DNA of 64,000 bases, taken from contig OZ037839.1 of NCBI GenBank assembly GCA_964035575.1, forward strand, positions 1,687,220 to 1,751,219, given 5' to 3'. The DNA comes from Rhynchopus sp. YZ270_cl-10. Lineage: Eukaryota; Euglenozoa; Diplonemea; Diplonemida; Diplonemidae. The position numbers were made by a program, and so were the translations under genes. Numbering within the stretch: the first letter of the stretch is position 1; each line of letters starts with the position of its first letter. The notes below the pieces were generated by a model. That model saw nothing but the letters and a program-made list of their open reading frames with translations, ran no database searches and had not been told where the DNA came from. Below are positions 50,345 through 63,231 of the stretch, piece after piece.

Positions 50345-51135
50345 TCGGTCAACGACCTGTCAGCGACGTGTCACGACCTGTCGGCGACCTGTCAATATCG
50401 ACCCCTCCGGGAGCACCAAAAACGAAAGAAATTGGACGTGGGGTTCTCAAAATTTTCGGGGAAAACGGCATATTTAGCGATAAGTGTGTTCGAAACGTAT
50501 CATGTGGGCAAAAAAAATCATGATTTTCACCACCAGGGTCGAAAAATGTCCCTGATTCCTGTGTAAAAAAACCCGTAAAAAAACCCGAATTCCAAGCCCA
50601 AAAAGTGCGATTTTCGTAACTGTTTAGCGTCAGGTCTGGACGAGAGAATTAGAATAATCCAACAAACTTTTCTTTATTATTTTTTCTCTATTTTTTCTCA
50701 AAACCATTCGTCACATTATTTTTTTTTTTTATCAAAGATGTATTTATTTGTGCACGAACAGCACTTTCATCTTACAAGTCGTCTCTTTCCCCCCCAGAAT
50801 ATTTCCCTTTCCCCTCCGGCATTTTTCTCCTTCCTTACTCCGCTAGAAAAAAATAGTCACAAACGATCCACAACGTTTCCCTTCATTTTGCTTTGATGTT
50901 TGCACCGCACGAGGAGCACATTCATTTACCCCCCTCTTTTTGGTGCTATGGAAAACGACCTGTCAATATAGGGGGTGCCCTTTTTAAAATTTACCATTTG
51001 CATTTTGTGTTTGTGTGTGTGTTTTTTTTCCCCACCCAAAATCGTAGGAGAAATTAATAAATGGCACCCCTACGTCAACGACCTGTCAGCGACCCTGTCA
51101 ATATCGATCCCCCACTCCGGAGCACCAAAAACTTT
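50345..51135 (+). repeat. Two copies of a CGACCTGTCAGCGAC repeat
   Basis: TCAACGACCTGTCAGCGACG ... GTCAATATCGACCCCTCCGG ... AGCACCAAAAAC at about 50348-50422 recurs at about 51076-51135 (TCAACGACCTGTCAGCGACC...). A shorter piece (CGACCTGTCAATATA) is at about 50956. The sequence between the copies is T/C-rich with no gene. Confidence 0.55.
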
Positions 51136-51396
51136 TCAATATTTTTTTGTTTTTATTTTTATTTTTCTCTCTTACACTTTAGAGCATCCCTTCTTGTTTC
51201 TTTCCTTATTTTTATTTTTATTTTTTTTGTATTTTTTTCCCTCGACAAACCAAAAAAAGGTGATTGTCGACACAACAAAAAAACCACTTTCTCCTCTCAA
51301 GCGAATCAACACTTTTATAAATAGTATATGTACAACACCCCCTCCTCGAGAGAGGGCACGTCTGTATTTATACAATCTTTATCATATGCTTGGACC

Positions 51397-51482
51397 GCCC
51401 AAAATATATTTCGGGTGAATTCGGGCCAGATTTTTCAGGCGCGGGTCCCGAGTGCCCGAAATGTGCCCGAAATATATTTGGC
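51397..51482. mobile_element. Palindromic MITE-like sequence
   Basis: The left arm CGCCCAAAATATATTTCGGG and the right arm CCCGAAATATATTTGGCG are inverted around about 48 bp containing GAATTCGGGCC and GTGCCCGAAATGTG. Confidence 0.5.
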
Positions 51483-51553
51483 GCTCTCCAAGTATGGTTA
51501 ATAATCAGCTATTTTGAAGTAATATTCAAAAAAAAAATTTTTGGGGGCAACAG

Positions 51554-51735
51554 TATTGGAGTATGCCATTGGTAAGCAATGGTATTTCAATGATGATATA
51601 GGTGAGAAACACCTCCCCTTTTTTTGCCTGCACGTTTAGGAAGGCAACTTCCTTCTTTAGCCCCACCGAGCTCCATTTTTTTTTTTTTTTTGGTTGTAGG
51701 ACCGTGCATGGGTCCGTTCCCTAAAAAGGAATGGT
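51554..51735 (+). repeat. SINE-like repeat S3, long form
   Basis: TATTGGAGTATGCCATTGGT ... GCACGTTTAGGAAGGCAACT ... AGGACCGTGCATGGGTCCGT ... AAAAAGGAATGGT. Same order as 20993-21180, interrupted by a T run. Confidence 0.6.
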
Positions 51736-51739
51736 ATTT

Positions 51740-52172
51740 TTTTTTTTTCAAAAAACAAAAAGAACAACAAAACGTAGATTTCTCAACAACGGCTGTCTGT
51801 ACATCTCCAGGCGGCTCCATCAGATTATAAGAAAACAAGGGGTAAACGAAGAGCTCAAAAGCGTCAGGAGGTGTGTCTGCTGATCAACAACTATCATTTT
51901 TCTCTCTTTTTTCATTTTTCTTTCTTCTTTTTTTTTCTCTTTCCCCCACCCACTAAATAGTACCCGAGACATGTCACTTTGCGGTTAAGGTGCACTGTCA
52001 CGAGAGGGTTTTTTGTATTTTCAAGTCAACTTTTTGTTGTTTTGTCTCAAAATTGGTGGCCCTGGTGCAAAAGCTCCGACAGAGCAAAACCGGCCCCTTT
52101 TTTCGATACTATTACAACACAAAAAATCGACACAAAAAAAGACACCCCAAGGACACATGCTCAAGGGGTGGT
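51740..52172. other. Gene-free stretch
   Basis: Contains CACTGTCACGAGAGGGTTTTTTG (about 51991), similar to the spacer after the LRR genes (about 23263 and 29082). No gene. Confidence 0.4.
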
Positions 52173-52470
52173 TACAGTAAGACAACAAACATCGATGGGG
52201 TAAAAACCCCTCCCTAGAGTTTTGAAATCCCAAAACCTTAGTTTTTACCCCTCTGGTGCTTTTACCAGTGGACATCACTTACTTTGGTGAACATAGAAAA
52301 TATGGGGGAAATGAGGTGAGATATTGGGGAAAAGGGTGGGACTTTGCCATCAAAAGTCTCATGCCTAGGGGTAAAAACATCGGAGAGGTAAAAAACCTCT
52401 CCTTAGAGTTTTGAAATCCCAAAATCCACCTTAGTTTTTACCCACTCCGGTGTTTTGTTGTCTCACTGTA
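52173..52470. mobile_element. MITE with TACAGTAAGACAA termini
   Basis: The left end TACAGTAAGACAACAAACAT and the right end TTTTGTTGTCTCACTGTA are inverted with TA at both ends. The interior has paired blocks GGGGTAAAAACCCCTCCCTA / AGTTTTTACCC and the word AGTTTTGAAATCCCAAAA twice. The termini resemble those of the autonomous element at 10242 (TACAGTGTGACACAG). Confidence 0.65.
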
Positions 52471-52890
52471 ATTTTATTTTATTTTTTTTTGGTGGTGCAT
52501 AAAGCGTACTCATTCTATTTGCTCTCTGTTACGGATCCTGTGAAGGAAAAAAAAAAAAATCGTGGCTGCTATCTACTGATTATCAATGATAGTGGTCTAT
52601 TGGTCTATCACAAACAAACAATACATTTTGGTGGTGTCTAACTCCATACACCCAAATGAGCTCATCGTCTACACCCACTCATCAAAAACAAACAGAGCTC
52701 AAAGCACTTTTCAAAACAAACAAAAAAAAATTTTTTTTTTTCAAACCCCCATATTAGCTCATCAACAAACCACAATACGATTGTTTTGAGTGTAAGACGC
52801 ACAAAATAAAATTTTTTTATATGAACGGGCAGTGTAACACTGTGTTGTGGAAGAAGGGGGGGGGGGGGGGGGGGAAACAGTTGTGTGACA
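52471..52890. other. Gene-free stretch with a 19-nt G run
   Basis: An unbroken G tract lies at 52856-52874. The rest is AT-rich with T and A runs. No gene. Confidence 0.6.
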
Positions 52891-52992
52891 GTGTGCACGT
52901 TTAGGAAGGCAACTTCCTATTAAGCCCACCGACTCCATTTTCTTGGAGCTTTCCAGGACCGTACATTGCTCCGTTCCCTAAAAAGGAATGGT
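52891..52992 (+). repeat. SINE-like repeat S3, short form
   Basis: GTGTGCACGTTTAGGAAGGC, AACTTCCTATTAAGCCCACC, ACCGTACATTGCTCCGTTCC, AAAAAGGAATGGT. Nearly identical to the 3' half of 20993-21180. Confidence 0.65.
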
Positions 52993-53420
52993 AAAAAAAT
53001 TTTTTTTCCAAAAAACAGAACAAAATCAACCAATTTTTCTCCGCACACTACTTTGTGAGGCGGAAAGTGTCACGTCGTTCACCCCCCTCTACAAAGTTGC
53101 GACAGTAGTGTGTAGAAGCGTTAACGCAAAACCAACCATTAATTGGGACACACATTCCGAGCCAGGAATTACCCAGAACTCATTTCAAAACATACTGACG
53201 GATTTTTGCAATAGTTAAGTGGCGCTTTTTTTTCCCCGCGCGGCGTTGTAACCTCGTTGTAACCAAATTTGTCAAAAAAGAAAAGAAAAGAAAAGAAAGT
53301 ACAGATCAGATCCTGCACTAGCAGGCGATTGATCGACAACTAAAGGTGTGACCAGAAGCATCTTCTGCATGTTCATGAAAGAATCGCATTAAGTCTATTA
53401 TTTGCTCTGATGAAAACATA

Positions 53421-53728
53421 GTGGAGCTCATCCCTCTGTGTGTCTACGGCAGTGGGTTCGCAATTTTTTTTTCACGGCCCCCCTCCGAGGGGGGGTTCTG
53501 TTTCCTGCCATTTTTGTTTTTGTTTGTTTACCTCAAGCAAAACGCCCCGGCGTCCTTTCCTCCCTGACCTACTTGGCATTGCTCATCAAAAATAAAATAA
53601 CGATTGTTTTTGGGGTGTAAAATACAGCACAAAAAACGTCGTGTTCATTGGTAGTTACTTTAAAATAGTTTAGTACAGTGGATCCCATTCTCGGGGTGTG
53701 ACTACTACGATGAAGATTTCAAAAATGA
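53421..53728 (+). repeat. Two weak S1-like repeats
   Basis: GTGGAGCTCATCCCTCTGTG at 53421 and GTGGATCCCATTCTCGGGGT ... GACTACTAC ... GATTTCAAAAA at 53678-53728 keep the S1 order but are strongly diverged. The DNA between holds no gene. Confidence 0.35.
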
Positions 53729-54142
53729 AAAACAGAGCGCACAACGCAGAACAAAAAGAAACAAACTTTTGGGTGTGGCTGAAGGGGGGGACCTTCAAGG
53801 GGGGGTGATTCGCATTTTTGCCTTTTTTTCACCCCACACCAAAAAATTTTTTTGAGGGCTGATTCGCACTTCTTGCGTACTTTTTGTACCCCCACCATTC
53901 AGCCACATCAAACAAACTGTTTTTCTTTCTCTCTCCAAACAAGTCATTGCATTGTATTAGGTGTAAAGAAAAAGTCCTTCTCGGGGAAACCCCAAAACCC
54001 CAAAAACAAGCTACACCACAAAAGGGTATTCTTCTGGTGGACTTCTGGTTGTGGTGGTGGCAGCAGTGCTGAGTGCATGGAGACGCAGGTCTGGGGCTGC
54101 GTACGATGGGTACTCCTAACCAAAAGCTGAGATCACAGAGGC

Positions 54143-54475
54143 TAAGGGTTTTCCCCCCCTTTCGACATCCATTTTTGGACGTTTTTGGGGGTAGAAAAAA
54201 GGCCACACCACAAAAGGGATATTCTTTGAGGGTGGGGCGCACTCCTTGCATCTATGGTGGTCAATACTTTGTGGTGGGAAATGATTCAAACATCTGAGAC
54301 TTGTAGTTTATTCCCTTTCCCTATTATTGTGTACTCACCTCATTTCTGTACTTCAGGCTAAGGGTTTTTCCCCCTTTTGGCATCCATTTCTGGACGTTTT
54401 TGGGGGTAGAAAACAAGCCACACCACAAGAGGGATATTATTGGAGGGGTAGGGCGCACTCCTTGCATTTAGATTT
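54143..54475 (+). repeat. Direct repeat pair, about 115 bp, 214 bp apart
   Basis: GGCTAAGGGTTTTCCCCCCC ... CATCCATTTTTGGACGTTTT ... GCCACACCACAAAAGGGATA ... GGGCGCACTCCTTGCAT at 54143-54255 is repeated at 54357-54475. A shorter third piece (CTACACCACAAAAGGGTATT) is at 54011. Confidence 0.7.
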
Positions 54476-54568
54476 TGGGTGTCAAACACATCATCAAACT
54501 TTGCTCTTTTTCCGCAGGCACTTTTCAATTTATTCTGCATTTTTTTTTTTTAACCCCCCCTTTTTAAA

Positions 54569-54603
54569 AAGGTGACTAAGCACGAGAGGCTTAGGGTCAT
54601 CTT
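54569..54603 (+). ncRNA. Conserved hairpin H, copy 5 (best match)
   Basis: AAGGTGACTAAGC, loop ACGAGAG, GCTTA-GG-GTCATCTT, then ATAAACTTTTCTTTTTTT. The stem has 13 pairs (one G-U) and one 2-nt bulge on the 3' side. Preceded by CCCCCCCTTTTTAAA and followed by T-rich sequence. Confidence 0.55.
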
Positions 54604-55386
54604 ATAAACTTTTCTTTTTTTTGTTCCATCCCTGTTAAAAGATAAAGCAATTTCTTTGCTTGTTGTTTTTTAGTTTGAAAGAATTCTTAGAAAAAAAGGA
54701 ATGAATGCTGTTTTTTGTATTTTCTTTGAAATATTTTGAAAGATACCAACCCCCTCTATTCCACCACTGCATCACTGCCTCTTTAAAAAAAAAGGCGACA
54801 CATGATCCATTGCGAACACTGTGAAAAATTCATTTTTGTCTAAAAGGACACAAAACACAATACAGTGATATTTTTTTTTTACCCCTCATTGTCGATGCTA
54901 TCAAATAAAGGGAGACCCTAAGAACTGCATTTTTTTTTATATGTGCATGAAGGCTTTCGGGCCATATCCTCCCCACCCAAGAAAAACAAAATAACGTTCA
55001 CTGAACCAGATGGTTTGTAGAGCGAAGGAAAGAAATATTGTTTCATTTTATTTTATTTTTTTCATTTTTTTTTTTTTTTCCATTTTCATTGATACGTTTA
55101 ATGCAAGCCCAATCCACCACAGGCTGCATATACTTTACCTCTCCCCCTCCCCCTTTTAGATGTGTGTCACCGAGAGACACGTATCTCTTACTTCAATCTT
55201 TTAATTTCCCCCCCCTTTTTTCGAGATATCTAAGTCATCACGAGGCTTAAGTTCGTTTTTTTTTTTTGTGCACTTAACTCTTGACAAAATTGCACTCATT
55301 TTAGGTAAGCACGAAGGTGCTGGCCTTGTCCATACTAAATGCAACACATTTTTCCCCTCAAGAGTGGGTTGTGACAGAGCCGCGCT
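54604..55386. other. Gene-free stretch
   Basis: T-rich with no gene. A degenerate hairpin-like ATCTAAGTCATCACGAGGCTTAAGTTCG lies at about 55228-55255. Confidence 0.4.
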
Positions 55387-55423
55387 AGGTGACTAAGAGA
55401 ACGAGAAAGCTTGGAGTCATCTT
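55387..55423 (+). ncRNA. Conserved hairpin H, copy 6
   Basis: AGGTGACTAAG, loop AGAACGAGAAAG, CTTGGAGTCATCTT. The TGAC/GTCA outer stem is kept, and the loop is expanded. Confidence 0.45.
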
Positions 55424-56054
55424 ACGCGACAGCGAAATTTGACGATTTGAATTATGGTATATTTTGAGATTCCCACCGTTGGATTAAAACAGTGAAAATT
55501 ACAAAAGTAAAACTACAAGTCAAGTCATTCACTTCACCCTGTCGTGTGTTAAACTTTTTTCTTCACACCACCTCCCTTTTTTTTCTTCGATATTTTTCTT
55601 ACCCCATTTTGGTCTGGACAATACGTCGTGCTTTTCGAGGGGACTTACCTCGCTTCTTAGTGATGTGGTAGCTGCACGAAGAAAGCCAGATATCCGTGAC
55701 ATTTCACTTTTTTTTTTGTTGTTTGTATTTTTTTGTTGGAAAAAAAAATATCTGCACCACAACAGCTTATATGCACACACCCCATATCTCCCTCTCTCTC
55801 TATCTCTCTTCCCTTTTCAACACTCCCACACCAATAATATAAAATTGTGGAGATATCGTCGTACTGTTCCCCTAAACCTTTTTTTTTTGGGAAATATTCA
55901 TATTGGAACCGAAACTTTGGGGAACCGGTCATTTCGGAACCGGGAACCGGGGAACCGGGAACCGGTTCCCGGGAACCATACGGGGGGAACCAGGGAACCG
56001 GTTCCCGGGGACCGGTTCCCTGGTTCCCGTGTGGTTCCCCCTGTGGTTCCCCGT

Positions 56055-56760
56055 TACTGGGTACTGGGTACTGGGTACTGGGTACTGGGTACTGGGTACT
56101 GGGTACTGGGTACTGGGTACTGGGTACTGGGTACTGGGTACTGGGTACTGGGTACTGGGTACTGGGTACTGGGTACTGGGTACTGGGTACTGGGTACTGG
56201 GTACTGGGTACTGGGTACTGGGTACTGGGTACTGGGTACTGGGTACTGGGTACTGGGTACTGGGTACTGGGTACTGGGTACTGGGTACTGGGTACTGGGT
56301 ACTGGGTACTGGGTACTGGGTACTGGGTACTGGGTACTGGGTACTGGGTACTGGGTACTGGGTACTGGGTACTGGGTACTGGGTACTGGGTACTGGGTAC
56401 TGGGTACTGGGTACTGGGTACTGGGTACTGGGTACTGGGTACTGGGTACTGGGTACTGGGTACTGGGTACTGGGTACTGGGTACTGGGTACTGGGTACTG
56501 GGTACTGGGTACTGGGTACTGGGTACTGGGTACTGGGTACTGGGTACTGGGTACTGGGTACTGGGTACTGGGTACTGGGTACTGGGTACTGGGTACTGGG
56601 TACTGGGTACTGGGTACTGGGTACTGGGTACTGGGTACTGGGTACTGGGTACTGGGTACTGGGTACTGGGTACTGGGTACTGGGTACTGGGTACTGGGTA
56701 CTGGGTACTGGGTACTGGGTACTGGGTACTGGGTACTGGGTACTGGGTACTGGGTACTGG
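56055..56760 (+). repeat. Satellite array, 7-bp unit (GGGTACT)n
   Basis: About 101 perfect copies. The open frames VLGTGYW on the + strand and VPSTQYP on the - strand are artefacts of the 7-bp period. Confidence 0.97.
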
Positions 56761-57765
56761 CCAGAGAAGGCACCTTGACAGCTTACAGGTTACGGTGAAG
56801 ATAAGGTTGTAAATGTGTTTAACTTTCAGATGTGTTTTACTTGTGTAGATTCAACAAGACGTCCAGTGGTTTGCGGTATTTTTTTAGTGTCTGTTTTAGT
56901 GTGAGTTTTGAAAAGGTTCTGTAGTACAACGCTTTCGTACGCCGTGTTTCACCACTTTTTTCATTAACCTAACTACTTCTACGTTTGTACACCATAACTT
57001 AATCACACCCCACATTTATACAGGATCGTGAAATATGACTGTATCTGCGATTGCGATGAAAGAAGCTTCGCCTCGTCCGACATTCAACAACTCAAAATTC
57101 AACGGGTGTTCACCCGCATCAGTCTATTCTGGTTTGCGGGTGAAATACCTGGGGGTGGAAGGGTGGGGGGAACATTTTGTCAGTCACTGCTATAGCCATT
57201 TAACCCAGGGAGCATAGCTAGTGCAAGAAATTCGACTTTGGAAACCTTCCGGAAAGTCTGTCCTCTGCTTGCGGAGGACTAGACACAAGAAAATATTGCG
57301 TTCCCCCAGAAAACCAGTGCACATTTCACACTCCTTGTGGGTGGTCTTGTTGCCTTTTCGTCATAGTAGTTTTGGCCCAGGCATGCTCTTGAAGCATGGC
57401 AATTTAGTGTGTATGGGGCAGGGTGTTGTTTTGTTCTGAATTCTCTTTGTTATAACATCTAAGTCAATCGCGGGTGGTGGTTTGTGTAGCGTGAGGCACT
57501 CTTTTTAGCAAACTTCCTGCGGCTGCTAAAGTGTTATTTCTTCGGATTTAACAACGTACAGCGTAACATAGTGGTTTAGCCTGGTCGACACAACCTTTGA
57601 TAGATACGGGATAACCAACCCCCTTCGACCCCTCGTGGGTTCACTGAACAAGCCCTAGTGGTAGTTAAACGCGATTGACATTTACATTCCTAGAGATGAA
57701 AGAACAAGATAACACTTCTGTACCCGCGCATCAAAATTGTGGAAAACTTTGCACCCCAAACACCC

Positions 57766-58076
57766 TCAACAACGCCCGCCAAAAGGCGCCCCTTGTTGCT
57801 GGGAGTTGTTCTCATGTTTGATACCTGCACAGCGGGCATTCCTCTGAGTCCAACGCATGTTTGGCCTGTCTGCGGCGTTGTACTTCAGGTGCACGAAGAC
57901 AGGGTCTGGTGGTAAATTTTGCGTAGTACTGCGACGTGGTACTGCGTGGGTCTGGGAATTTGGGTACCTGGGTACAGGAAATTTGTTGTGGAAGACATCA
58001 ACCACCATGCATTGAGGAGGGTAAGACAGTGTTCGCAGTTTCTACCTGATAGCATTACAACATTTAACTTCTCCAC
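57766..58076 (-). pseudogene. Possible DNA-transposase tail relic
   Basis: On the minus strand LTLLNAWWLMSSTTNF in one frame and FVHLKYNAADRPNMRWTQRN followed by ARCAG...GGRC in another resemble the C-terminal end of piggyBac-type transposases (NAWWLY, then Arg/Cys-rich finger). The match is weak and frames differ. Confidence 0.25.
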
Positions 58077-58361
58077 GGGGGTCTTGGGCCGTTCACTCGG
58101 TTCTACCTTGACTACCGGAAGATATTCTTGAGGCCTTTTTGGTCTCTAGAATATCCGGTCTTCCCGAACGGAGGCACACTTTGTGTGTTACTACGACCTG
58201 GCAATTTCCAGCAGTAGGTTAAGTAATCTTTCTTGTAAATTGTTGGATCATTATCTCCTCAGTGCATGAATGCCCCACGTGACTGGACACTTTTGTGTTT
58301 GTCATGTGGAGCTGTGGTTGCTCTTTCACGACTTTTTTCCTGTTCCTGGGTACCTGTTCCT

Positions 58362-58435
58362 GGACCTGGGTACCTGGGTACCTGGGTACCTGGGTACCTG
58401 GGTACCTGGGTACCTGGGTACCTGGGTACCTGGGG
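58362..58435 (+). repeat. Minisatellite, 8-bp unit (TACCTGGG)n
   Basis: About nine copies beside the right arm of the GGTTCC foldback element. Confidence 0.95.
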
Positions 58436-58724
58436 AACCAGGGAACCAGGGAACCGGTTCCCTGGTTCCCCCTGTACGGTTCCCGGGAACCACAGGGGGG
58501 AACCTTAGGGGAACCAGGGAACCGGTTCCCGGGAACCGGTTCCCTGGTTCCCGGGAACCACAGGGGAACCACAGGGGGAACCACACGGGAACCAGGGAAC
58601 TGGTTCCCGGAACCAGTTCCCTGGTTCCCCCCGTATGGTTCCCGGGAACCGGTTCCCGGTTCCCCGGTTCCCGGTTCCGAAATGACCGGTTCCCCAAAGT
58701 TCTGGTTCCAATATGAATATTTCC

Positions 58725-59065
58725 CTTTTTTTTTTATTTTTTCAAAACACTTTTTTTCTTCAAATAATTTTTTTTTCAGCCCCCTAAAAACAATACTCTC
58801 ATCACCAGAGGGACTGTTGTTGTGCTGCGAATTTGGAAAAACGGGAAAACAAAAAAAGAGGGTGATTTTTTTTTTCCTTCTCCTCCTGACACACCTTTCT
58901 TCTCTCCCTTCTCTCCTCATGTCTTCTTCTATGTTGAAGAAGCTTCACTTCAACTTGAGAGTCTTTCAAGCTATAGAATGATCTCCAGCAGCATGCCCCT
59001 GACCTTACCCGTAAACCCGTAAACCCGTTTACACCTTACGCTCAGAAAGGGATGCAAAAAACAGT
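58725..59065. other. Gene-free stretch
   Basis: T-rich, then a triple ACCCGTAAACCC-like run at 59008-59030. No gene. Confidence 0.4.
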
Positions 59066-59183
59066 TACAGTAGGACAAGAAACTTGGCGACCAAAAAAAT
59101 TGGCGAAATAATATTGGCGGATTTTGGGGGTTTTTCTTGCAAATTGGCGATTTTTGGTCGCCAGTATTACTTGGCCTACTGTA
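59066..59183. mobile_element. MITE with TACAGTAGGACAAG termini
   Basis: The left end TACAGTAGGACAAGAAACTT and the right end TACTTGGCCTACTGTA are inverted, with TA at both ends. The arms contain TTGGCGACCAAAAA and TTTTTGGTCGCCA. Its termini resemble those of 52173-52470 and of the autonomous transposon at 10242. Confidence 0.65.
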
Positions 59184-59217
59184 ATGCATTACCTTGTCTC
59201 GATTCCCTGCTGGAAGC

Positions 59218-59444
59218 GCTGAATGCTGAATGCTGAATGCTGAATGCTGAATGCTGAATGCTGAATGCTGAATGCTGAATGCTGAATGCTGAATGCTGAA
59301 TGCTGAATGCTGAATGCTGAATGCTGAATGCTGAATGCTGAATGCTGAATGCTGAATGCTGAATGCTGAATGCTGAATGCTGAATGCTGAATGCTGAATG
59401 CTGAATGCTGAATGCTGAATGCTGAATGCTGAATGCTGAATGCT
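59218..59444 (+). repeat. Microsatellite, 7-bp unit (GCTGAAT)n
   Basis: About 32 perfect copies starting right after the MITE at 59066. The AFSIQHS open frame on the minus strand is an artefact. Confidence 0.96.
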
Positions 59445-59841
59445 TTCAATATGACATCTTTATGAACACAGCTCATGGTCACTTTCTCAAGGTGGAGCCA
59501 AAGCGAGTCATGACAACGTCTGGAACTATCTGAGGATTATCCGGTCCCAGTGCAGCACAGCCTTGTCGCATTCTCTCTTCATCTGTGCACCCATTTTTGT
59601 TTTTTTTAATCTGTCACAGCTGCTCGCGCTCTTCCAAAACTACCACCCCATACAAAGATATCGTACAGATATATCGCCGCAAGCAGGAGGAAACCCAATG
59701 TACTGTTTCCGAAGTGTCTTTACTAACTTAGCAATCAGGGGTGCGGTGATCAAAACCCATAGGTAGTTTTCGTCCATCGCTTGATGTACTATTCTCAAAA
59801 TCATTTCAATTTCCTCAAAAAAACAGGGTAAAAAAATAATA
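59445..59841. other. Leader region of the armadillo-like gene
   Basis: No gene. The start codon at 59842 is preceded by A-rich sequence (AACAGGGTAAAAAAATAATA). The AACAG at 59822-59826 could be a splice acceptor, though no strong pyrimidine tract precedes it. Confidence 0.3.
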
Positions 59842-62688
<2,847 letters not shown>

Positions 62689-62877
62689 GTAGAAAGATCT
62701 TGAGGCGGCGAGAGCAAGGGGGGTACACCCCTATCCCGCCTCTGAGGGGGTGTCTGAGGTGGTTGTCATTAGACACGCATTAGCGACACAAAACAACATC
62801 GGAAAAAACGTTTCAAAAATAAAGAACAATAAAAAAACGAATATAACGAAAAAGGACAGTCATGTGGAGGAGACATT
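62689..62877. other. 3' flank of armadillo-like gene
   Basis: GC-richer, then A-rich. No further gene before hairpin copy 7. Confidence 0.4.
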
Positions 62878-62910
62878 AGGTGACCAAGCACAGAGGCTTA
62901 GGATCATCTT
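62878..62910 (+). ncRNA. Conserved hairpin H, copy 7
   Basis: AGGTGACCAAGC, loop ACAGAG, GCTTAGGATCATCTT. It lies 190 bp after the armadillo-like stop codon and 320 bp before the next gene, the tightest intergenic placement in the window. Confidence 0.5.
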
Positions 62911-63169
62911 ATGTTTAGTTTGCTGTAGTCTTTGTAGGGTGGGTGGGGAGGGAGGGGAGGAAAGCATCAGATCTGATGTGGGTGACAACAAAAAAAATGT
63001 GATCATTTTTTGAGCCCAAAGAAGAAAACAAAAGTCCGCGAGAGAAACTGCACAAAAGGCAATATTATGGAAACCACCCCACACTAGTTGCCACTTCCAC
63101 TTCTTGTTCATATGGGAAGAGTACTTGGATAAGTAAAAAAAACACAAAGAAAGCTATTTTGTTGTATCT

Positions 63170-63210
63170 TGCCTCCCTCCTCCTCCTTCTCAACACTTAC
63201 CCCACAACAG
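63170..63210 (+). promoter_or_regulatory. Putative splice acceptor before LRR gene
   Basis: CCTCCCTCCTCCTCCTTCTC followed by CCCCACAACAG, ending 21 bp before the ATG at 63232. It has the form of a 3' splice site, like that at 17121. Confidence 0.45.
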
Positions 63211-63231
63211 AGCAACACTTCACTCGAAACA

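Larger units (their letters stand above)
55889..58724. mobile_element. Large foldback element with GGAACC/GGTTCC arms
   Basis: The left arm (55889-56053) reads GGGAAATATTCATATTGGAA, ACCGGTCATTTCGGAACCGG and many GGAACC/GGTTCC words. The right arm (about 58440-58724) is its inverse, ending TTCCAATATGAATATTTCCC. Inside each arm are GGGAACCGGTTCCC-type palindromes. The satellite arrays at 56055 (next to the left arm) and 58362 (next to the right arm) share the word GGGTAC. The central 1.6 kb has only a doubtful coding relic. Confidence 0.75.

Noticed and set aside
56055-56760. (GGGTACT)n as a telomere or internal telomeric repeat
   Set aside because: It is enclosed by inverted arms of a foldback element and followed by 7 kb of ordinary sequence with genes; the unit matches no telomere repeat I know.
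55665-56812. Open frames of 291-377 codons with VLGTGYW repeats, and the reverse VPSTQYP frame
   Set aside because: They are produced by the perfect 7-bp satellite, which keeps all three frames of a strand open; no independent coding signal.
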